A stretch of DNA of 6,664 bases, from NCBI GenBank assembly GCA_001399805.1, contig LIHJ01000046.1:1-6664 (forward strand), written 5' to 3'. This document shows, piece by piece, positions 1 through 5,210 of the stretch (positions are counted from its first letter, which is position 1; every line of letters begins with the position of its first letter). The notes under the pieces are model-generated. The model made no database searches. It was not told where the DNA came from and was given only the letters and a program-made list of their open reading frames with translations. This DNA is from Candidatus Bathyarchaeota archaeon BA1. GTDB taxonomy: Archaea; Thermoproteota; Bathyarchaeia; Bathyarchaeales; Bathyarchaeaceae. Made by a program: the position numbers and the translations under genes.

Positions 1-45
1 GCTTTGTTTTTCTGCATTTTTCCAAAATGCGTTTTTATTGCCTTT
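1..45 (+). terminator. T-rich hairpin terminator for a gene entering from the left
   Basis: The sequence holds a perfect 7-bp inverted repeat, GCATTTT (14-20) and AAAATGC (24-30), separated by TCC, and followed directly by GTTTTTATT. Runs of five T also occur at 7-11, 17-21 and 32-36 on the plus strand. Archaeal RNA polymerase terminates mainly at U-tracts, so the repeated T5 runs would suffice even if the hairpin is incidental. No coding sequence reaches this point inside the window, so the gene it ends would lie to the left. The role is inferred. Confidence 0.5.
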
Positions 46-230
46 TATCGTGAAAAATCCTTAAACAGCTTCTTTTCACCTTACTATTCTTGGGCCAGTC
101 CATCTTGGCATCGGTTACTTTAGATCATGCCCGAAACTGAGTGAAGCTAACAGCTATCGATATCCCAGGTGCTAAGGTTTAGCGCGTGCTAACCTCTTCG
201 TTGCCCTGCGCTATCTTGCATTACTTACCC
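46..230. other. Non-coding spacer downstream of the JAMM gene
   Basis: I find no supportable gene here on either strand. The one structured element is an imperfect inverted repeat at 175-195: AGGTT pairs with AACCT and AGC with GCT, around a GCGT loop and one bulged T. It lies just beyond the 3' end of the minus-strand JAMM gene and could fold at the end of that transcript, but no T-run follows it closely. I see no tRNA arms and no C/D-box sRNA boxes. Confidence 0.4.
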
Positions 231-599
231 TCAATACTTGTCTCTCACCGCACGATTGTATACTGCCACATTTCCTTCCCCCAGATATGGAAAAGCCACG
301 ATCATAATAATCCTACCCAAAGATCGATTTAGATCTCCAATTGAGGGCCTTAAATTTCCGGATGGATGGGAATGCGCGGTGCCGATTATAGAGAAGTCGA
401 TGGGCATCATATGCAACGGAAAACTGGCAAAGCCCCTTCCGTATCTTGCCATTGGAGGAACCAGAACTTCGGATATGAGAATTGCATCTTTACCCACTTT
501 ACCACGTAAAAGCAAAATTGCCTCTCTAGGATGCAAAACTTTAGCGTTTTCAAGAATAACTCCGAGCGCTTCTCGACTAATGGAAACCACGACGCTCAA
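231..599 (-). CDS. JAMM/MPN+ metalloprotease, single-domain, probable deubiquitinase-like
   Basis: The protein has 122 residues and is essentially one JAB1/MPN+ domain. The complete JAMM zinc motif is visible: a catalytic Glu at E26 in the HPREAILLL segment, then H76-S-H78, seven residues, S86, two residues, D89. H76, H78 and D89 would bind zinc, and E26 would activate water. Archaeal stand-alone JAMM proteins characterised so far remove ubiquitin-like modifiers (SAMPs) or process sulfur-carrier proteins, so isopeptidase activity is the family expectation; the substrate here is unknown. The start is TTG at 597-599, supported by GGAGG at 607-611 seven bases upstream; a GTG three codons in is the alternative. 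The gene diverges from the lipoate ligase. The short C-terminus after the core domain suggests a minimal version. Confidence 0.85.
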   Translation of the reverse strand: MSVVVSISREALGVILENAKVLHPREAILLLRGKVGKDAILISEVLVPPMARYGRGFASFPLHMMPIDFSIIGTAHSHPSGNLRPSIGDLNRSLGRIIMIVAFPYLGEGNVAVYNRAVRDKY

Positions 600-606
600 G
601 TTCCTG

Positions 607-611
607 CCTCC
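607..611 (-). promoter_or_regulatory. Shine-Dalgarno site deciding the TTG start of the JAMM gene
   Basis: On the minus strand GGAGG lies seven bases before the TTG at 599-597. This supports a non-ATG start; there is no ATG upstream in frame with comparable context. Confidence 0.6.
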
Positions 612-672
612 AGTACAAATTGGTCACGATCCCTTAATGACTTTCGCCACCCACTCGACCAGGCCCCTTAGA

Positions 673-690
673 AATTCAAATTAATTTAAA
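673..690. promoter_or_regulatory. Shared AT-rich promoter core between the JAMM and lipoate ligase genes
   Basis: The 105-bp divergent spacer contains one AT-rich block. It includes the perfect 10-bp palindrome AAATTAATTT (678-687) and a TTTAAA box at 685-690. Because the block is palindromic it can be read as a TATA-like box in both directions. Towards the ligase, a start about 26 bases downstream falls at roughly 704-714, implying a leaderless or nearly leaderless mRNA. Towards the JAMM gene it falls near 656, leaving a leader of about 57 bases. The role is inferred from position and composition only. Confidence 0.4.
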
Positions 691-703
691 GGATCCGCCA
701 CGT

Positions 704-1510
704 ATGATAGTGGTGGGTAAGTTGAGTGCATGGAGGCTATTAAGACTAGAGACCAACGACGCCTTCACGAACATGGCTGTTGATGAGGCCGTTATGACTG
801 CTCGAATAGCGGGGTTAGTGCCGAGCACCTTGCGCTTTTACAAGTGGAAACCCTCAGCCGTGTCAGTTGGGCGTTTTCAAGACGTTTTCAAGGAGGTTGA
901 TGTTGAAAACTGTAGAAGGCATGGGGTGGACATTGTGAGAAGAATTACAGGTGGAGGAGCCGTATACCACGATCATGACGGCGAAATAACCTACAGCGTG
1001 ATCGTCAACGAAAAGGAACTGGGATTCGTGGACGTGGTTTCCGCCTACAATATGATATGCAATGGGCTCATTGAAGCGGCAAAGGTCTTGGGAATTCGCG
1101 CCGATTTCCATCCAGGAGACCCAAAACAGTGCCCGAATATTACCATAGGTGGAAGGAAAATCTCGGGAAGCGCCCAACATCACAGAAGAGGCGTCCTGCT
1201 TCAACACGGAACGTTTTTGATGGACATAGACCTAGAGAAAATGTTCACCTTCCTAAGGGTTCCATGGGCCAAGACACTAATGGATGTGCTAAAGGTGGCT
1301 CAGGAGCGGTTGACATCCGTAAAGCAGGAGCTAGGGTACAGCATATCAATGGAGGATGCCCATCAAGCCCTGGTAAGGGGTTTTGAAAGGGCATTGAATA
1401 CAAGTCTCATAGAAGGGGAGCTAACGGATTACGAGTGGCACCTCGCTGAAAAGCTCCGAGAGGAAAAGTTTGCAACTGATGACTGGAACCTCCAAGGTAA
1501 ACACCTTTAA
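704..1510 (+). CDS. lplA: Lipoate-protein ligase A, catalytic domain only (bipartite archaeal type)
   Basis: This cytoplasmic enzyme activates lipoate with ATP and transfers it to lysines of lipoyl domains, such as glycine-cleavage H protein or 2-oxoacid dehydrogenase E2. The 268 residues show the family hallmarks: SVGRFQD (54-60), the RRITGGGAVYHD nucleotide/lipoate loop (79-90) and the catalytic lysine K152 in GGRKISGSAQ (149-158), followed by HGT (168-170). The tail ELTDYEWHLAEKLREEKF resembles the end of the large domain. The small C-terminal domain of E. coli-type LplA is absent, as in Thermoplasma, where a separate LplB protein supplies it. No LplB candidate is in this window. The start is uncertain: ATG 704 fits a leaderless mRNA, while TTG 722 has GGTGGG (712-717) just upstream and begins nearer the conserved WRLLRLET. 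An octanoyl/lipoyl amidotransferase of the same superfamily is a less likely alternative. Confidence 0.88.
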   Translation: MIVVGKLSAWRLLRLETNDAFTNMAVDEAVMTARIAGLVPSTLRFYKWKPSAVSVGRFQDVFKEVDVENCRRHGVDIVRRITGGGAVYHDHDGEITYSVIVNEKELGFVDVVSAYNMICNGLIEAAKVLGIRADFHPGDPKQCPNITIGGRKISGSAQHHRRGVLLQHGTFLMDIDLEKMFTFLRVPWAKTLMDVLKVAQERLTSVKQELGYSISMEDAHQALVRGFERALNTSLIEGELTDYEWHLAEKLREEKFATDDWNLQGKHL

Positions 1511-1515
1511 AAGCC

Positions 1516-1520
1516 TTTTT
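1516..1520 (+). terminator. Poly-T termination signal after lplA
   Basis: A T5 run lies six bases after the lplA stop codon, immediately before the hairpin at 1525-1557. Short T-tracts are the main archaeal termination signal. On its own this one is modest. Confidence 0.35.
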
Positions 1521-1524
1521 GGAC

Positions 1525-1557
1525 CATATAGAGGTCTCCTAACTGCGTCTCTATATG
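1525..1557. terminator. Perfect hairpin between convergent lplA and Yip1-family genes
   Basis: CATATAGAG (1525-1533) and CTCTATATG (1549-1557) are exact reverse complements. Two further G-U pairs can extend the stem inward, leaving a loop of about 11 bases. The element lies between the two converging 3' ends (1510 plus, 1600 minus), so it could mark the 3' end of both transcripts or limit read-through from either side. T-runs next to it are short (T5 at 1516-1520), so this is not a classical bacterial intrinsic terminator. The function is inferred. Confidence 0.45.
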
Positions 1558-1599
1558 TGTGTCTATAGAAGTTCTAAGCACGATTCACAAGTGGCTCTG

Positions 1600-2313
1600 C
1601 TAACCAAGGATGAAAGACCTCAGGAAGAGGTTAATGACCGTTGCGATTACCGAGGCATACACTGCCTTTCTCCACGGAAGCTCGTGAGAAAAGTGTATTG
1701 CAATCGCCATGAGCCCGGCTATCCATAAATCGATCGTGTAACTGAAATAGATTCCAACCTGATATGCCAAGTTGGGACCCCAACCTTCTTGATAAATTTG
1801 ATTTATTATTATTTGCGCAGCTTTCTTTTCCTCGTCCGTGATCGGGTTCCAGGCCTTGAGCGGCAACCGAAGCGTTGGGAGGGTTGAAATTAGTAGCGCG
1901 TTGGCGAGGACATAGATTATTGTGACGGAAAACACGTATCCTGTGATGATGAAAAACACCTGCCATGGCCCTGTCTCAACGCGAAAAAATCGGATAATCA
2001 GCAATAAAAGAGCGGAGTACATGACCCAGTTAACGATGAAGCTGAAAGCGGTATTTGTTAGGGATTGGATGAGATATCCGCTAAACACATCTCTTGTAAG
2101 CAAACACGCATACTCTCCTGGGGTCTCGGTTTCAAGGAATATCTTTGAGGCGTTAACGTACTGCGCACCCATCGTAGCGAGCAAGACGAGCCCAAAAATT
2201 AGGAGGGGCCCCTTTGCGTCAGGTTTCTTCACGATTTCTTCAAACGCCTTAAATGGGGAGTAAAAAACCTTGAGGATCTCAAGCCCAACCAACTGTTTAT
2301 CACATCCTTCCAC
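1600..2313 (-). CDS. Yip1-family multi-spanning membrane protein
   Basis: The 237-residue protein has a short cytoplasmic-looking N-terminus with LEILKVFYSPFKAFEEIVKKP (11-31), the pattern that opens archaeal and bacterial Yip1-domain (PF04893-type) proteins. About five hydrophobic segments follow, at roughly 35-51, 88-109, 117-143, 186-208 and 215-235. The function of prokaryotic Yip1 proteins is unknown; eukaryotic relatives work in vesicle trafficking, which cannot be transferred here. The start is GTG at 2311-2313, the first possible one: the frame is open back to the stop codon of the upstream HMG-CoA synthase gene but holds no ATG, GTG or TTG. GGAAGG abuts the GTG too closely to act as a ribosome site; a TTG at codon 8 is the alternative. 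It lies 51 bases behind the synthase gene on the same strand, so it may belong to the same operon, with no functional link visible. Confidence 0.72.
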   Translation of the reverse strand: MEGCDKQLVGLEILKVFYSPFKAFEEIVKKPDAKGPLLIFGLVLLATMGAQYVNASKIFLETETPGEYACLLTRDVFSGYLIQSLTNTAFSFIVNWVMYSALLLLIIRFFRVETGPWQVFFIITGYVFSVTIIYVLANALLISTLPTLRLPLKAWNPITDEEKKAAQIIINQIYQEGWGPNLAYQVGIYFSYTIDLWIAGLMAIAIHFSHELPWRKAVYASVIATVINLFLRSFILG

Positions 2314-2336
2314 CCTTCCGCATTCAGTGTTTGTCC

Positions 2337-2342
2337 AAATTT
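2337..2342 (-). promoter_or_regulatory. Possible TATA-like box for a leaderless Yip1 transcript
   Basis: AAATTT on the minus strand is centred about 26 bases before the GTG at 2313. That is the archaeal TATA-to-start distance and would place transcription initiation at the start codon itself, which would explain why no properly spaced Shine-Dalgarno site is present. The match is short and could be chance. Confidence 0.25.
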
Positions 2343-2364
2343 CGCTTGGGCCATTCCAGGGTTG

Positions 2365-3876
2365 TCAAAACCCCAGCTTCAACCTCCTGTAAGTGTCATA
2401 GTCCACGTACTCAATGCATTTGTTTTCGGCCTGATACTGGATAGTGAACTTTTGTCGAGGTTTTTTGTCCTCTATCTGGCTGGTGGTGATGAGGGAGTAT
2501 GCGTCGCTGCCCGCCCCAGAACCGTAGCTGACAATCATGATTCTCTCGTTGGGCCTGGCCTTGTCTAAGATGGCTGCCAACCCGGTGGGTGAGGATCCAG
2601 AATACGTATTACCGAACTTCGCCACCTGTAAGCCGGGCATGTACTGCTCCTCCTTGAAGCCCAACTCCATTGCCACCCTGATGGGAAAGCCGATGTTCGG
2701 CTGATGAGAAACAAAGTAGTTCACGTCGCTGGGTTGGAGCCTCAGTTTCTCCATGAGCTTTAGACCCGCCTTTATTATGTGCTTAAAGTAGGCGGGTTCA
2801 CCGGTGAATCGACCACCATGTCTAGGGTAGGGTTCTAGGTCCCTTCTCCAAAAGTCTGGGGTGTCCGATGTGCAGGAGTACCAGCCCTCCACCTCGGCGA
2901 TGACATCGTGCATGCCGAAGATGAAGGCGGTGCCACCGAAGCCGACGAAGAAGTCGAGTTCTCCACCGAGTTCATCTCTTGGTGCGGCTTGGGAGTTGTC
3001 GGTACCTATCACCATGGCATAGGGTGTGCGGGCGCCGGGATAATACACGAGTGCGGCTGCGTCCTTAAACATGCTTGTGGCAGCCTTACACGCAAACTCT
3101 GTGTCGATGGCATCCACGCCTTGTACACCCTCCATCTTCTCCTCCTCACCAAGCTTCAACACCTGGGCCACCTTAGAGGCTATAGGCTTCACAGTGTATG
3201 GGTTAGACTCTGAGCCCACGTAAACTTTACCGATAAGTGAAGGATCCACACCTGAGTGGATTAGGGCCATCTTTCCAGCCTCCGCCGCAGCGGTGATGGC
3301 GTCCTCATCTATAAACGGTACCGATCTTTCCATATTCCCCTCCTTGATTCTAAATTTCGATACGTAGACGCCGTATCCAACGATCCCCGGCGTTTCATAT
3401 TCCTTTTCTGGTTTCACGATCTTATGTTCCTGATGTGGATAGTACTCGTCAGCAGGTGTGAAGGCTAAGGAAATGGTTGGGATGATGTCGCTCTGCTTTA
3501 CGGCGCACCTCCTCCTGAATCTTGGAACGACCTCCCTATCCTCAAGGCTGGATAGGTCTATCTCCCTATCCTTTAGGATGCGGTCCGTCAATCTACCTGG
3601 GACTCTTACCTTTCCATCATGAAATGAAACAATGCCGTAAACGTAGGATCCCAATTTTACGAATTTATTTGTTGGCTCTCTGACAATGGTGCAAACCTCT
3701 AATCTGCCCTTCTCATAAAAGAAGTCGACATCCCTCATTTTGCTAAAGCTCTTTCTCCCACATTCCCCACAATAGTCCCTTGGCCTGAAGTATTCTTTGC
3801 CACAGAGGCTACATTGACTGCCCCTCAGTCGATCTCCAATGTAGGAAACCCTTCGCTCAATGGGTTCACTACTCAT
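2365..3876 (-). CDS. DUF35 (zinc ribbon + OB fold)::HMG-CoA synthase fusion
   Basis: The enzyme condenses acetyl-CoA with acetoacetyl-CoA to HMG-CoA, the second step of the mevalonate pathway. At 503 residues it is about 150 longer than usual archaeal synthases (about 350). Residues 1-145 form a DUF35 module: a zinc ribbon with C22xxC25 and C36xxC39, then an OB-fold region with VCTIVREPTNKF (61-72). The synthase begins near 163 (PGIVGYGVYVSKFRI). Its catalytic set is intact: E223 in VGSESNPYTVKP, C263 in EFACKAAT and H391 in SHQPN. DTPDFWRRD, HGGRFTGEPAYFKH, GNTYSGSS and SYGSGAGSDAYS are all conserved. In characterised archaea DUF35 is a separate protein bridging thiolase and synthase. The ATG follows the thiolase stop after one base (TAACATG), with GAGGG six bases before it, so translation is probably coupled. 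The synthase assignment is strong; whether it works in the main mevalonate route depends on its unusual thiolase partner. Confidence 0.9.
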   Translation of the reverse strand: MSSEPIERRVSYIGDRLRGSQCSLCGKEYFRPRDYCGECGRKSFSKMRDVDFFYEKGRLEVCTIVREPTNKFVKLGSYVYGIVSFHDGKVRVPGRLTDRILKDREIDLSSLEDREVVPRFRRRCAVKQSDIIPTISLAFTPADEYYPHQEHKIVKPEKEYETPGIVGYGVYVSKFRIKEGNMERSVPFIDEDAITAAAEAGKMALIHSGVDPSLIGKVYVGSESNPYTVKPIASKVAQVLKLGEEEKMEGVQGVDAIDTEFACKAATSMFKDAAALVYYPGARTPYAMVIGTDNSQAAPRDELGGELDFFVGFGGTAFIFGMHDVIAEVEGWYSCTSDTPDFWRRDLEPYPRHGGRFTGEPAYFKHIIKAGLKLMEKLRLQPSDVNYFVSHQPNIGFPIRVAMELGFKEEQYMPGLQVAKFGNTYSGSSPTGLAAILDKARPNERIMIVSYGSGAGSDAYSLITTSQIEDKKPRQKFTIQYQAENKCIEYVDYDTYRRLKLGF

Positions 3877-3877
3877 G

Positions 3878-5077
3878 TTAATCCCTCATCAAGAGGTGGA
3901 CATATGCCTTGGTCCCGAACCCCTCAAGTTCCAGGACGCACCCAAACCGTAGGTCTTTACCCGCATCCACTTGCCTCTCTCCAGCCTCACCCCTCAGCTG
4001 CTTAACAACCTCAAAGATCTGGGCTCCACCCGTAGCGCCTAGTGGGTTCCCATCCGCCTTTAAGCCGCCATTCGTGTTCACGAATAGTCGTTTTCCGCTA
4101 ATCTCATAAAAGCCCTCATAATGGTTACGGCTATTGTGAATGTCAAGCCAGGCTTTTCCTCTCTCTGAAAAGCCCATATCTTCGAGGGACACCATCTCTA
4201 GCAATGTGGATTGATCGTAGAGTTCCGCTATTTGGATGTCACTTACCTGTATGCCTGCCGTTTTGAGTGCGTTTTTCATCGCTATTGCACTGGCTATGAA
4301 TCCTGTTCTGTTCTCACGCGCGGGGAAGGTGACATAATCCGTGGCGGAGGAGGACCCAATAATATAGATGGGTATGTCAGAATATGCTTTCGCAATCTTT
4401 GGGCTTGCTAGAATGAGGGCTGTGGCGCCATCGGAGATGGGGGCGAAATCGTAGAGCCCCAAGGGTTTACGCGCCCTAGATCTCTCCTTCAAGACTCGAT
4501 CCAGGCTGATCTCTCTCCGGAATTGGGCATATTCATTCTTTACCGCATGGTGATGGTTCTTAACGGATATTTGCGCCAGGGCCACGTTGAACTTTTCAAG
4601 CGATTCCCCAGAAATCCCATACCTCTTGACATATTCCCTAAGCATGAGTTCATGGTTCGCCTCCGGGGTGCATCCAGCGTAGTAGCTCCACGGGTCCTCT
4701 AATATCATGAGGTCGTCCCTAATCTTATCCCAGCGATCTGTCATCTTCTCGACCCCGCCCACAAGAACCTTGCCATACTTTCCTGATCGAACCGCATGGT
4801 GGGCGTTGAGAAGGGCCGAGCTAAAAGACCTCATCTTCTCCATGGGGACATGCAGTTCCAACAGCTCGGATAGAAATCCCTCCTCAATCCCTATCTTGTT
4901 GGTGATCTGAAGGAAGTAGTCTGAGAAGTAGCAGGCATCTAGGTCTTTCCGCTCCACACCAGCGGAATCCAAGGCTTTTAGCCCAGCCTCCTCCACCAGC
5001 TTTTCCGGCTCCCTCTCATACTGCTCACCGAATTTGGTTCTGCCCACACCAATTATAGCTGGGCATCGACGATTCAT
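3878..5077 (-). CDS. Archaeal thiolase-family protein lacking the catalytic Cys and His residues
   Basis: With the start used here the protein has 399 residues, the family length. The fold is clearly archaeal acetoacetyl-CoA thiolase/SCP2-thiolase type: PAIIGVGRTKFGE near the N-terminus (6-18), VLVGGVEKMT (104-113), APISDGATA (212-220), GGLKADGNPLGATGG (337-351) and QLRGEAGERQV (360-370). Active-site positions differ. The segment normally reading VEAACASGS, with the nucleophilic Cys, is MRSFSSA (82-88) and has no Cys nearby; Cys occur only at 5, 49, 136 and 380. The His of the EVHD motif is Y287 (ELYDQ). The His of GHPxGATG is N344. Acetyl transfer through a cysteine thioester is therefore not expected. 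It may be a structural partner of the fused synthase, or an enzyme of another type, such as the Cys-less thiolase-fold aldolases (Ltp2) that also pair with DUF35 proteins. The start is ATG 5075-5077; an ATG at 5114-5116 would add 13 unconserved residues. Confidence 0.85.
   Translation of the reverse strand: MNRRCPAIIGVGRTKFGEQYEREPEKLVEEAGLKALDSAGVERKDLDACYFSDYFLQITNKIGIEEGFLSELLELHVPMEKMRSFSSALLNAHHAVRSGKYGKVLVGGVEKMTDRWDKIRDDLMILEDPWSYYAGCTPEANHELMLREYVKRYGISGESLEKFNVALAQISVKNHHHAVKNEYAQFRREISLDRVLKERSRARKPLGLYDFAPISDGATALILASPKIAKAYSDIPIYIIGSSSATDYVTFPARENRTGFIASAIAMKNALKTAGIQVSDIQIAELYDQSTLLEMVSLEDMGFSERGKAWLDIHNSRNHYEGFYEISGKRLFVNTNGGLKADGNPLGATGGAQIFEVVKQLRGEAGERQVDAGKDLRFGCVLELEGFGTKAYVHLLMRD
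3883..3887 (-). promoter_or_regulatory. Shine-Dalgarno site inside the thiolase 3' end, for the synthase
   Basis: GAGGG on the minus strand lies six bases before the synthase ATG (3876-3874), within the last codons of the thiolase gene. With a one-base gap between stop and start, this points to translational coupling and matched amounts of the two proteins. Confidence 0.65.
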
Positions 5078-5088
5078 CAGCTCACAAT

Positions 5089-5094
5089 CCCCTC
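5089..5094 (-). promoter_or_regulatory. Shine-Dalgarno-like site for the thiolase-family gene
   Basis: GAGGGG on the minus strand precedes the ATG at 5077 by 11 bases, a slightly long spacing. The upstream ATG at 5116 has no such site (AAAAGATAAC before it). Together with the family N-terminus, usually M followed by a few residues and then AIIGxGxTKFGE, this favours the shorter protein. Confidence 0.45.
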
Positions 5095-5120
5095 TCTTCA
5101 AAAATTCTATGCTCATGTTA

Positions 5121-5131
5121 TCTTTTTTAAG
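5121..5131 (-). promoter_or_regulatory. TATA-box promoter of the thiolase/HMG-CoA synthase operon
   Basis: CTTAAAAAAGA on the minus strand resembles an archaeal TATA box, with a purine-containing AAAG stretch just upstream where BRE would sit. A start about 26 bases downstream of its centre falls near 5100. That is after the upstream ATG (5116) but about 23 bases before the preferred ATG (5077) and its ribosome site. The operon therefore seems to have its own promoter in the 133-bp gap behind the QW-repeat gene. Confidence 0.5.
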
Positions 5132-5210
5132 TCTTTGCTATCTTACAGAAAATTCATGTAAGCCTCCCTTGAAGCCTTTTTTCTGATGATAAATGAATTG
5201 AACCTCTGGC

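Noticed and set aside
600..672. Possible tRNA-like stretch on the minus strand (GGTCGAGTGGGTGGCG)
   Set aside because: It slightly resembles a D-arm, but there is no T-arm consensus, no anticodon stem and no matching acceptor stem.
238..684. Plus-strand open frame of 148 codons over the JAMM gene
   Set aside because: It has no recognisable motif, whereas the opposite strand encodes a complete JAMM motif with a well-placed GGAGG; this is a shadow of that gene.
4817..4834. Compensated frameshift as an explanation for the missing thiolase Cys
   Set aside because: Reading the nucleotides directly, the frame is continuous, and residues after the segment (A88, L89, A92, then VRSGKYGKVLVGG) align well with the family. 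The two His replacements elsewhere are independent of it.
5078..5116. Upstream ATG (5114-5116) as the thiolase start
   Set aside because: It lacks a ribosome site, adds 13 residues not typical of the family, and the likely transcript start (about 5100) lies downstream of it.
5160..5178. Direct repeat AAGCCT, two copies 13 bases apart
   Set aside because: It is too short and isolated to support a regulatory or mobile-element call.
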